43,403 nucleotides of DNA from Nitrospina sp. Its GTDB lineage: Bacteria; Nitrospinota; Nitrospinia; Nitrospinales; JACRGP01. Shown one piece after another: positions 1 through 10,476 of the stretch (its first letter is position 1; each line of letters opens with the position of its first letter). Location: positions 1-43,403 of the forward strand of contig JACAVV010000038.1 of NCBI GenBank assembly GCA_024648695.1, given 5' to 3'. The notes beneath the pieces are model-generated. The model was not told the DNA's origin. It ran no database searches and was given only the letters and a program-made list of their open reading frames with translations. Both the position numbers and the translations under genes were made by a program.

Positions 1-198
1 AAGTACCTCAAAAGTTCCCTAAATTTCTTGGTCGAAATTCGGGCGCGTTTTAAAATCGGGTTTCGCCGCTTCATAACTACATTTTAGCCCTCTTTGGAGG
101 ACGTTAACTAGTCATGAACCTTATTTTTTTAAAATTTGATAGCAGTTTTCAAATAAACTTAAAACAGGTTTCTTATCTAAAGGGTATAATTTATAACC

Positions 199-1344
199 AT
201 GAGAAGCAAGTTTCTTTGGCCAAGCCTTTTGTCGTCAGCGATCCTGTTTTCGTTGTTTTTCGCCTTTCCCACTCTGGGCAACATCGTTTATTATAATTTT
301 CCCGATAACAACGATTACCAAAAGTTTCCCTCCCAAATTCTGAAAGCCGCGTCGACTCCATTCCGCTTCAAAGAAAACCTGGAAAACGAATTATCCCTGG
401 CTTCCTTTGAGTTTCGCAAAGGGGAAAAGCTATCCCTTCCGGACTTGCTGGAACAAACAGAAACCCTCGCCTTTGTGATCATCCAAAACGACACGATTCG
501 TTTTGAAAAATATTATGATGGCTATTCGAGGCGTTCGACGTCAATGTCCTTTTCGCTGGCAAAATCTTTTCTGTCGGCTTTGACAGGAATGGCGATACGG
601 GATGGCTATATCGACTCGGTGGACCGGGCAATGGTCGATTTCCTGCCAGAATTCAAAGGCCATGCGAACACCGGTTTTTCCATCAAGCATCTTCTTCAGA
701 TGACAACCGGTATGGACTATCTCGAAAGCGCGGCGGTTTCAAACGCGTTTGGAATCCATTCCCGCCTGTATTACACCTCCTCTTTGGAGGATGAATTGAA
801 ACGCCTGACCTTCTCGCAACCTGCAGGTAAAAAGTTTCGCTATCAATCCGGCGAGTACGCCTTGCTGGGTTGGGTATTGTCGCGCGCACTGGAAGGAACA
901 TCCATCTCCCAATACCTGCAGGAGAAACTATGGAGTCCGCTGGGGATGGAATACGATGGATCCATCAATTTCGACCATCTGCCCGGAGGACTGGAAAAGA
1001 TGTGGTGTTGCATGGCCGCCACGGCTGTCGATTTCGCCAGGTTCGGCAGACTCTATTTGAACCGGGGTCAATGGAAAGGCAAACAAATCGTGCCCAAACA
1101 ATGGGTTGATCTGTCAACACGAAAAGACTCCTCCGACGGCAGTTCAGAGGAATACCAATATGGCTGGTGGATCCCCGAAAATGCTCAGGGAACCTTTCTG
1201 GCAGAAGGATTGAAGGGCCAGTTCATCCACGTCAATCCGAAAGCGCAGACGATCATTGTAAGGCTGGCCAAAAGCCGGGGCGGCTTATCGAGAAAGGAAT
1301 GGACGAATTTATTTATTAAACTATCAGGAAATGTAGAAACTTAA
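199..1344 (+). CDS. Exported serine hydrolase, beta-lactamase/PBP4* family
   Basis: The 381-residue protein starts with a hydrophobic segment (about residues 6-27), which suggests export or membrane anchoring. Residues 85-370 look like the serine beta-lactamase/D-alanyl-D-alanine carboxypeptidase fold. The nucleophile motif S-x-x-K is visible as SLAK (Ser119, Lys122). A Tyr-x-Ser (Tyr215-Gln216-Ser217) sits where class C enzymes have Tyr-x-Asn, and a Gly-rich stretch near 337-344 is at the usual third-motif position. The family includes esterases, 6-aminohexanoate-dimer hydrolases and peptidases, so the substrate cannot be named. A TATAAT lies at 185-190 and an AAAGGG at about 180-185, just upstream of the ATG. 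The gene converges on the minus-strand phage-like block. Confidence 0.85.
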   Translation: MRSKFLWPSLLSSAILFSLFFAFPTLGNIVYYNFPDNNDYQKFPSQILKAASTPFRFKENLENELSLASFEFRKGEKLSLPDLLEQTETLAFVIIQNDTIRFEKYYDGYSRRSTSMSFSLAKSFLSALTGMAIRDGYIDSVDRAMVDFLPEFKGHANTGFSIKHLLQMTTGMDYLESAAVSNAFGIHSRLYYTSSLEDELKRLTFSQPAGKKFRYQSGEYALLGWVLSRALEGTSISQYLQEKLWSPLGMEYDGSINFDHLPGGLEKMWCCMAATAVDFARFGRLYLNRGQWKGKQIVPKQWVDLSTRKDSSDGSSEEYQYGWWIPENAQGTFLAEGLKGQFIHVNPKAQTIIVRLAKSRGGLSRKEWTNLFIKLSGNVET

Positions 1345-1351
1345 TAACTCC

Positions 1352-1714
1352 TTAAGGTCCTAATAGATCCATTGCACCGCCGGTCATACTGCCGGCAAGG
1401 CCCTGGGTGACACCCTCGGCGATGGCGCTGGTCATGCCTTTCAGGGTCTCGCCGGAGATTTGTTGTCCAGTCGATCCCACCGAGGAACTGGCTTTGAAAT
1501 ACACTTCCATCTCGCCCAGTTTCACTTCGGCTTCGACGTCCTTGAAATCTTTTCCGCTCACGATGTCGAATTGCCGGCCTTCCAGGTCCTCGAACCGCGC
1601 CTTCAGGATGCCTCCGTAATTCTGTGAAGAAAATAAATCGATATCGGTCGACTCGCCCGTATAGGCGCATCCTCCAAACAGGCAGGCCAGCAATAGAATC
1701 GTCATGGCTTTCAT
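1352..1714 (-). CDS. Small lipoprotein at the end of a phage-like block
   Basis: The 120-residue product begins with a signal sequence ending in Phe-Gly-Gly-Cys (Cys16), a type II lipoprotein site, so the mature protein should be membrane-anchored. I place the start at 1714 because an AAGGAGGG ribosome site lies just before that ATG; the frame stays open further upstream but without a site. The mature part has a charged stretch (LEGRQFDIVSGKDF), then a Gly/Ser/Thr-rich tail with small hydrophobics. I recognise no domain. It follows the 54-residue membrane protein by 10 bases and is probably co-transcribed with the terminase block. A lysis-related (spanin-like) role would fit the place, but this is only inference. 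Confidence 0.7.
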   Translation of the reverse strand: MKAMTILLLACLFGGCAYTGESTDIDLFSSQNYGGILKARFEDLEGRQFDIVSGKDFKDVEAEVKLGEMEVYFKASSSVGSTGQQISGETLKGMTSAIAEGVTQGLAGSMTGGAMDLLGP

Positions 1715-1724
1715 GGCTCCCTCC

Positions 1725-1889
1725 TTATAAAAAGGATAAAATAATTTGTACAACGCGTCCTGCCAGGTCGGGGTCTTCGAATCCGATCACTGCAAGTACC
1801 AGCGACACGATGGCGAGCCAGGTCGCGCGCCGTTTGTACCAGGGGATGGCAGAGTCAATGCGGCCGGACTGTATACTGGATTTGTTCAT
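1725..1889 (-). CDS. 54-residue single-span membrane protein (holin-like)
   Basis: A short reading frame of 55 codons on the minus strand is preceded by a perfect AGGAGGA ribosome site eight bases before the ATG. The product has a polar start, a Trp-Tyr-Lys-Arg-Arg patch at residues 17-21, one hydrophobic helix at about 24-37, and an amphipathic end. It lies 41 bases downstream of the terminase stop and 10 bases before the lipoprotein start. Size, topology and position would suit a small phage membrane protein such as a holin or lysis accessory, but there is no recognisable family motif. Confidence 0.6.
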   Translation of the reverse strand: MNKSSIQSGRIDSAIPWYKRRATWLAIVSLVLAVIGFEDPDLAGRVVQIILSFL

Positions 1890-1930
1890 TTTGCGTTCCT
1901 CCTGTTTTCAGTGTAGATAAGCTTTTAGTT

Positions 1931-3565
1931 TCATACTCCCAAACTTCGGACGCGGGGACCCTGCTGGCCGGATTGAATCAGGCTAAACAACATTTCCAGT
2001 GCATCGGGTCCGTCGTCGTGGTCGGCTTTGGGGAAATATTTGAGTTGGTTCAGCAAGTTGGCCTGATGGGGTCCAAAACGAATCAGACCGTTTTTTATGT
2101 GCGGTTGCAGTTTGGTGATACGCAGAATTTTGTCGCTGGTAGGACGCACGCCTTCTATCGGCAGATACAATCCGCGTCGGGCTCCTTCCCTGATGATGTG
2201 GTCCTTGAACAGTTCCTGAAACTGCACCGTCTCCACCACCACACGCGTGAAGCGGTAGCGCTCGTGGTAATGGAACAAGGCTTCCATGATGGCATCGGGA
2301 TGCCGCCTGGCGATGTCGGCTTCCAGAATATCGATGCATCCGTCCGGCCTCTGCGCACCCACAACAATCGCCGACGGATCTCCCTTGTGCGACGATGCAC
2401 CCATCGACGGGTCTACAGCCGCATACACCGGATCGGGTTCCCGCTCTCCCGCTTTCCCACTGCTTCCCGAAACACTTCCACCCGGTGTGACAAGGGGAAT
2501 TGACCGAAACCATTCTTCACGGAAGATGCAGTCTTCGGGATTGAGTGGTTCGTTCTGTTTTTCCGAATCAAAATACGCCGGGCCATCGCTGACGCGCATT
2601 TGCATCAAATGCAGATAACTTTCAACCTCGGGCCACAACACCTCGGTGCCTTCCAGCATTTCCTCCTCATGGGTCGAAAAAAACGTCTGCGCTTGATCTT
2701 GCGATTCCGCAAGCGCCTGGTTATACAACGCTTCCCATTGTTCCCACAAAGGCGAAGCCGACCATTGCATCACCGCCTGCCATTTGCGACCTTTCCAGCC
2801 CGGACGTTGTAACAGTTTCGCCAGCAGGGAATCGTAGTGCAGTAACGTCCCCACAACGATGGTCACGGTGGCCGTCGATCCCACTTTCATCACCGCCTTG
2901 AAAAACCATTTCTCGTCTTTCAAACGTTGTTCCGGCGAGTCCACCGATTCATCATCTTCGAGATCGTCGCAAATCACGAGGTCCGGCCGCGTTTGCCCGT
3001 GGCGTGCGCCACGAATGCGTTTGCGTTTTCCCCAGCACCTCAATTTGACGCCGTTCGCCGTGATGATATGACCCGCCTTCCAGGTCCGCCCTTCCCCGCA
3101 AGCCGATGGAAAATCTTCCTGCAAGCGACTGTTCATCTCCAGTTCGGCCTTGATGAATTCCAGAAACTCATCCGCCTGCTCGGTGCTGTCGGAAAGCAAT
3201 CCGATCAAACGCCGCTTATTCCCCACGATGCACCACAACGGCAGGATCAGGGAAGTCACCGTCGATTTCGCATGGCCCCGCGGCGCGGCGTGACACAATC
3301 TCGCCCCAACGCCCTTTTTTTGCGAGCGCTCCACAGCTTCCCTGTATTCTTCATATAGGTGAAAGTGCAAAGCCGAAGGTCCAGCGTTCAGGTAATGGGG
3401 GAAATAAGCTTTGGCGAAGAAATGCAAATCCTTCAATGCGCGGGTTCGTCGCGACCTTTTTTCGCTTTCCCGGTTTTGGGCGAAGGGCTGGAGCGACGCC
3501 GAGATTTCGGCGCGGATTCCTTCGTAACCTTTCGCAAGTGTTTGTTTGTTTCGGGGGATTGCCAT
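1931..3565 (-). CDS. Phage terminase large subunit (Mu gp28 / psiM2 ORF9-like)
   Basis: This protein is the DNA-packaging motor: an ATPase that translocates phage DNA into a prohead, joined to a nuclease that cuts it. With the start at 3565 (AAGGA ribosome site) it has 544 residues. The ATPase half shows a variant Walker A (PRGHAKST, residues 95-102) and a Walker B with acidic pair Asp200-Asp201. The C-terminal RNase H-like nuclease shows Asp385 in AAVDPSMG, Glu445 in VVVET, and a DDGPDAL end motif (517-523), the usual signature of terminase C-terminal domains. All key acidic residues are intact, so it could still work. The first 133 bases overlap the upstream gene in another frame. No portal gene follows, which is odd for a phage. 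Confidence 0.9.
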   Translation of the reverse strand: MAIPRNKQTLAKGYEGIRAEISASLQPFAQNRESEKRSRRTRALKDLHFFAKAYFPHYLNAGPSALHFHLYEEYREAVERSQKKGVGARLCHAAPRGHAKSTVTSLILPLWCIVGNKRRLIGLLSDSTEQADEFLEFIKAELEMNSRLQEDFPSACGEGRTWKAGHIITANGVKLRCWGKRKRIRGARHGQTRPDLVICDDLEDDESVDSPEQRLKDEKWFFKAVMKVGSTATVTIVVGTLLHYDSLLAKLLQRPGWKGRKWQAVMQWSASPLWEQWEALYNQALAESQDQAQTFFSTHEEEMLEGTEVLWPEVESYLHLMQMRVSDGPAYFDSEKQNEPLNPEDCIFREEWFRSIPLVTPGGSVSGSSGKAGEREPDPVYAAVDPSMGASSHKGDPSAIVVGAQRPDGCIDILEADIARRHPDAIMEALFHYHERYRFTRVVVETVQFQELFKDHIIREGARRGLYLPIEGVRPTSDKILRITKLQPHIKNGLIRFGPHQANLLNQLKYFPKADHDDGPDALEMLFSLIQSGQQGPRVRSLGV

Positions 3566-3921
3566 TGTTCCTTGATCCGGTCTCCAATCGTTTCCAAATG
3601 TTCGGCCACGCATTCGGCCGCTTCTTTTTGTTCCTCTTCCATGAGAAATTGCACCACCGCGCTTAAAGCATCCAACAGAAGGCGGTCCTTGTCGACTTCC
3701 TGCATGCGGACCCATTCCTTACGAATGTCCAACACCTGGCCGAGATACATTCCGTATATGCGGTGCAAGTCCTTGTTGGCGAGATCGTCCAGAAGAACCT
3801 TGCGCACTTCCTCCTTGGTTTCATAAACTTCCTTGAGCAAGTCAAGCAGTTGTTGTGCGGTGGGAATGCAGGCCCTGTTTCGTGTCGATTCAGCGCACAA
3901 GGTAAACTCCCGGATCTTCAC
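3433..3921 (-). CDS. Probable small terminase subunit-like phage protein
   Basis: The 162-residue protein starts with GTG, preceded by GGGAG at good spacing, and overlaps the upstream gene end by 32 bases. It is largely helical with many Glu/Lys (for example residues 20-60 and 75-120) and ends in a very basic, low-complexity tail (KSRRRSSPSPKTGKAKKG). Its place directly before the large terminase is where Mu-like phages carry gp27, the DUF3486 small-terminase candidate. I do not see the N-terminal helix-turn-helix that many of those have, so the family call rests mainly on position. The last 133 bases overlap the terminase start in a different frame. The alternative is an unrelated phage structural helper. 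Confidence 0.6.
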   Translation of the reverse strand: MKIREFTLCAESTRNRACIPTAQQLLDLLKEVYETKEEVRKVLLDDLANKDLHRIYGMYLGQVLDIRKEWVRMQEVDKDRLLLDALSAVVQFLMEEEQKEAAECVAEHLETIGDRIKEQWQSPETNKHLRKVTKESAPKSRRRSSPSPKTGKAKKGRDEPAH

Positions 3922-4186
3922 CGATCACTCCCATCAACAAATCCTTGCCTTTGGGAGTCAGACGCGCCTGCCAATAATCGCGACGCGCCTTATTGAGTTC
4001 CAGGTACTCCTTGCCCGGACCGGACAAATATTCCAGATGGCGGCGCACCTGGTAAAGGCCCACAGCATGCCCGCCGCCCTGCAAAAGCGCCAACACGGCG
4101 ATATCAGACAGGGCTTGCGGATATTCCAGGTCGAGGCCTTGCAGGATGAGCCCCCGCAAGGTTTTAATGATGGGATTTCTTTTCAT
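3890..4186 (-). CDS. Winged-helix phage protein (VpaChn25_0724/Mu gp26-like)
   Basis: The 98-residue protein reads as a small winged-helix domain. Helices at 1-45 lead into a strand-like LTPKGKDLL (about 76-84) and a C-terminal PGV close to the end, a layout I associate with the small Mu-like phage protein VpaChn25_0724. It lies between the membrane coiled-coil gene (gp25 position) and the small-terminase candidate, matching Mu order. I chose the ATG at 4186, giving MKRNPI at the N-terminus. An ATG at 4222 overlapping the upstream stop is also possible, and neither has a strong ribosome site. Its molecular role is unknown; DNA or protein binding would be typical of the fold. Confidence 0.65.
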   Translation of the reverse strand: MKRNPIIKTLRGLILQGLDLEYPQALSDIAVLALLQGGGHAVGLYQVRRHLEYLSGPGKEYLELNKARRDYWQARLTPKGKDLLMGVIGEDPGVYLVR

Positions 4187-4211
4187 AGACTCGCATTCAG
4201 GAGAGGAAAGA

Positions 4212-4568
4212 TCATTCGGCATCAATGGATATCGCGCCGACGGTTTGGTTCACCATCCGGTTCACCTCTTTCAATTCGTCGAAAATCTTTGAAATCAGGG
4301 CCTTTGTTTCACCGACACTCAAATAGAACACCTGCGAACTGACGTAATTTTCATGCAGGTATTTTTGATCAGCCAGACGCGCCGCTTCCAGTTTGTCGAT
4401 CTGCGTTTCAACTTTTTCGATCCGATAGCGCAGGTCGCTTTTCAACTCAGCGAAATTCTTCTGCGTCTCTTCCACCAACCTGCGGACAAACCAACCGGTG
4501 GCCGCCACCCCCAATGCCAACACCAGGGTGATGTAAGGAGTGACCGCGCGAAACAGTTCTATATTCAT
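4212..4568 (-). CDS. Membrane-anchored coiled-coil phage protein (DUF2730/Mu gp25-like)
   Basis: The 118-residue product has one N-terminal transmembrane helix (about residues 9-32) followed by a Glu/Lys/Leu-rich coiled coil (33-66) and a second helical stretch (80-110). This topology, size and position, upstream of a winged-helix protein and the terminase pair, match the gp25/DUF2730 slot in Mu-like phages. Its function there is unclear. It is the first gene of the minus-strand block, and everything down to 1352 could be one transcript. Upstream lies the 1-kb AT-rich region before dnaA, with no further phage genes. Confidence 0.65.
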   Translation of the reverse strand: MNIELFRAVTPYITLVLALGVAATGWFVRRLVEETQKNFAELKSDLRYRIEKVETQIDKLEAARLADQKYLHENYVSSQVFYLSVGETKALISKIFDELKEVNRMVNQTVGAISIDAE

Positions 4569-4663
4569 AAGAAAAACACCTACTCGAATCCAGCACTCGG
4601 TTCATTTTTCAAGAGTTATGGATAAAAGTTGCGGATCTAATCAAGGTTCTGAAAAATCCTGAA

Positions 4664-4800
4664 CCCTATCCAAGGGGATTCCAAACGGAGGCCCTTCGGC
4701 CTCATATCCACTGGCCCCCAATTAAATGTTTATGAGAAAATCCCGGGCTTGCCCTCACCCCTCCCTCTCCTAAGGGAGAGTAGGACTTTTTATCCAACGC
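4664..4800 (-). repeat. Dispersed hairpin repeat, copy 1
   Basis: This copy contains two hairpins: GAGGCC-CTTC-GGCCTC at 4688-4703 and CTCTCC-taag-GGAGAG at 4765-4780, the latter followed by ACTTTTTATCC. On the minus strand, 4767-4752 reads GAGGGAGGGGTGAGGG, identical to 41501-41516, and 4736-4722 reads CTCATAAACATTTAA, identical to 7080-7094. It is therefore an inverted relative of the copies at 7020 and 41466. Confidence 0.6.
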
Positions 4801-5150
4801 TCGGGTTCCATTGGCCCTCCGTAACCGTGATAGCGGAGAACCTCCTTAAACAAGCAGACCAAACAGGCAAATAAACAATGAACCCCCCAAAAAATAAGGG
4901 TTTGGCGAGATTTTTAATAAGGTAGGAAGCCCTTAGATTTACAGAAATCCAACAAATTACAAATCGGAACCATATATATTTTAAATCCTGAAAAATGCTC
5001 TTTCCGGGCCTGCTTACTTGAATTTCCATTTCCCGAAACCCAAAAAAAATGGACATTTGATCCATTCCTGCCCTGACCCATTATCTAAAATCAGGGGGAA
5101 AAAATTCTTCCCGAAGTATCCAAAGCAGACACATTTTTTGTAAATTCTTA

Positions 5151-5339
5151 ATTAGCCCAAAATTACATATTTTTAATTTAATGTCAGAAAAGGCTAATGC
5201 CTAAAATGGCTAATTTATTTTATTTAAACCTGGAAAACTTCATTCTCGCGTTTACTTGCATGTAATCCTTTTCGTATATAAGGCTTATAGCCAAAACTTC
5301 CTTTCGGTTGAACATTTTTCCAATTAGCCTTATAAGTTA
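5151..5339. repeat. Iteron-like ATTAGCC/GGCTAAT cluster
   Basis: The 7-mer ATTAGCC occurs exactly at 5151-5157 and 5333-5339. Its complement GGCTAAT occurs at 5192-5198 and 5208-5214. A degenerate palindromic version, AGGCTTATAGCC, lies at 5281-5292. Four exact and one near copy in 190 bases of AT-rich DNA just upstream of dnaA is more than casual expectation. It looks like a protein-binding array, for a dnaA regulator or an origin factor, but no binding protein can be named. Confidence 0.45.
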
Positions 5340-5484
5340 TTGATTTTATTGAGTTTTTTAAACAGACTCGATTTCCATCTATTTAAAAATAAATAATTTA
5401 TAATCAAATAAAATTTTTTTATCATGCAAAGGTTTTGATTATTTAAAGCTTACAAACATTTTTCAAATTTTAAAATTTTTTGTA

Positions 5485-5513
5485 TTGATTTTCGCGGAGG
5501 GCTTGCCTATAGT
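5485..5513 (+). promoter_or_regulatory. Putative sigma-70 promoter of dnaA
   Basis: A -35 box TTGATT (5485-5490) and a -10 box TATAGT (5508-5513) are separated by exactly 17 bases. The dnaA ATG is 54 bases beyond the -10 box. The spacer is notably GC-rich inside AT-rich flanks. Confidence 0.7.
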
Positions 5514-5566
5514 ATGCCTACTTTCCCCCCGTACTTGTAACAACTCTAATTAGAAAGTCACTGTTT

Positions 5567-6925
5567 ATGGAAGCCCTTTGGAAACATTTCCTGGACGATA
5601 TTAAGAAAGAGGTTCTTCCAGAAAACTATAACACCTGGTTTTCCCCAACTTATCCACAGTCTTTGAATGATGGAGTCCTCGGAGTCATCGTTCCTAACGA
5701 CTTCTTTAAACAGTGTTTAGAGGAGAACTACAGGGATTTAATCCACAGGACACTCAATAAGATCACGGATCGTATCCACAGGGTAGATTTTATCGTCCAT
5801 TCCGAAAAGGAAGAGGAACATAATGGAAATGGTCATGAAATTCGTATAGAGGAAGACAACGGGAGCCCCCAAAAAAGCGAATGGTTGGCGAAAAGTAACG
5901 GATTTCACAGCAATTTGAACCCAAAATACAAATTTTCCAATTTCATTATCGGGTCCAGCAACCAGTTTGCCCATGCGGCGGCTTTAGCTGTGGCGCACAA
6001 TCCGGCCCATACCTACAATCCTTTATTTATTTATGGTTCGGTAGGTCTTGGTAAAACCCATCTCCTGCACGCTATCGGCCACACGATTCTGGAGGCCAAT
6101 CCTGATGCCAGGGTGCGCTATATTTCTTCTGAATCTTTCACCATCGACTTGATTCAATCGCTCAGAAAAGACGATATGGCCTCTTTTCGCAAGCGATATC
6201 GTCCGCTGGATGTCCTTCTGGTGGATGATATTCAGTTCATTGCGGGAAAAGACCGAACACAGGAGGAGTTTTTCTACACTTTCAACACGTTGTACGAGTC
6301 GCACAAGCAGGTGGTGCTCTCCAGCGACAAATATCCCAAAGATATTCACAATATAGAAGAACGACTGCGTTCCCGTTTTGAATCCGGTCTGATCACGGAC
6401 ATCATGCCGCCGGATCTGGAGACCAAGGTGGCGATCCTTTTCAAAAAAGGGGAAGCCCACGGCAAGGAAATTCCCCAGGAAGTGGCCTTGTTTATAGCCA
6501 AGAACATCAAGTCCAATATACGCGAGCTGGAAGGCTTGCTTCTTCGCATCATTGCTTTTTCCTCATTCAGTAGAAAACCTATCGACATGACCCTGGCGAA
6601 AGAAGTGTTGAAAGAAGTCACCGTCGATAAGAATCGCAATTTCAACATTCCCAACATCATGAAATCGGTGGCTATTTATTTCAATATAAAGGTCACTGAT
6701 ATCAAATCCAAACAAAGGAACCGGGAAATTTCCCTGCCGCGTCAAATCGCTATGTACATTTGCAGGGAACATACCTCCTCCTCCCTACCCGAAATCGGAA
6801 AACAATTCGGTGGTAAAGACCATACAACCGTCCTGTTCGCCCATAAAAAAATTACCGCTTTGGTTAAAGAAAACAACGAAATAACCCGGTTCATTCAGGA
6901 TATTGTCGAAGGTATCGAGCGGTAA
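5567..6925 (+). CDS. dnaA: Chromosomal replication initiator DnaA
   Basis: DnaA binds 9-mer boxes at the origin, oligomerises with ATP and melts the DNA to load the replicative helicase. The 452-residue protein has the four usual parts: an N-terminal helicase-interaction domain (1-80), a short variable linker (81-115), an AAA+ core and a DNA-binding domain (about 350-452). Visible motifs are Walker A GSVGLGKT (157-164), Walker B LLVDD (217-221), the RLRSRF segment (266-271) and the DnaA signature GGKDHTTV (415-422). The start is the ATG at 5567 behind a weak GAAAG site. DnaA boxes lie inside its first 220 bases and downstream before gyrB. dnaN and recF, its common neighbours, are absent. Confidence 0.98.
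   Translation: MEALWKHFLDDIKKEVLPENYNTWFSPTYPQSLNDGVLGVIVPNDFFKQCLEENYRDLIHRTLNKITDRIHRVDFIVHSEKEEEHNGNGHEIRIEEDNGSPQKSEWLAKSNGFHSNLNPKYKFSNFIIGSSNQFAHAAALAVAHNPAHTYNPLFIYGSVGLGKTHLLHAIGHTILEANPDARVRYISSESFTIDLIQSLRKDDMASFRKRYRPLDVLLVDDIQFIAGKDRTQEEFFYTFNTLYESHKQVVLSSDKYPKDIHNIEERLRSRFESGLITDIMPPDLETKVAILFKKGEAHGKEIPQEVALFIAKNIKSNIRELEGLLLRIIAFSSFSRKPIDMTLAKEVLKEVTVDKNRNFNIPNIMKSVAIYFNIKVTDIKSKQRNREISLPRQIAMYICREHTSSSLPEIGKQFGGKDHTTVLFAHKKITALVKENNEITRFIQDIVEGIER
5650..5780 (+). promoter_or_regulatory. DnaA-box cluster within the 5' end of dnaA
   Basis: A perfect consensus box TTATCCACA lies at 5650-5658. Two one-mismatch boxes follow on the same strand: TAATCCACA at 5739-5747 and GTATCCACA at 5772-5780. 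They could serve autoregulation of dnaA or form one half of a split origin. Confidence 0.6.
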
Positions 6926-10231
<3,306 letters not shown>

Positions 10232-10476
10232 CGGGCGTCGCCCACAGGAAGCTCGGGTCGGGAACCGATGATTATCGAAAGCAAACTCCCTTTACCAGGA
10301 AATCATATTTTATGAAGGTAACCATGATTAACAACCAAATCAAAATTCTACCGGAGACTCTTCGTCGCTGACGCTCCTTTGAATTATGACCCACTATTTT
10401 AGGTTATTTTAAATTAGATTTTCGCTTGATACTCCAACCCATAAAACATCCAAAAATCCATAACAAATAACAAACC

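Larger units (their letters stand above)
4569..5566. other. Long AT-rich non-coding region upstream of dnaA
   Basis: Nearly 1 kb without a convincing gene. From about 4660 to 4800 it holds one copy of the dispersed hairpin repeat. From about 4860 it becomes very AT-rich, with A/T runs, a cluster of ATTAGCC/GGCTAAT motifs (5151-5339) and finally the dnaA promoter (5485-5513). A 91-codon minus-strand frame (5065-4790) has no coding character. The composition fits a control or origin-flanking region. Confidence 0.6.

Noticed and set aside
114-296. A 60-codon plus-strand frame at the window start
   Set aside because: It overlaps the serine hydrolase start in another frame and has no recognisable content, although GGAGG lies upstream.
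4790-5065. A 91-codon minus-strand frame in the AT-rich region before dnaA
   Set aside because: No ribosome site, no domain, unusual residue mix (many Phe/Ile/Trp from AT-rich DNA), and it overlaps a repeat copy.
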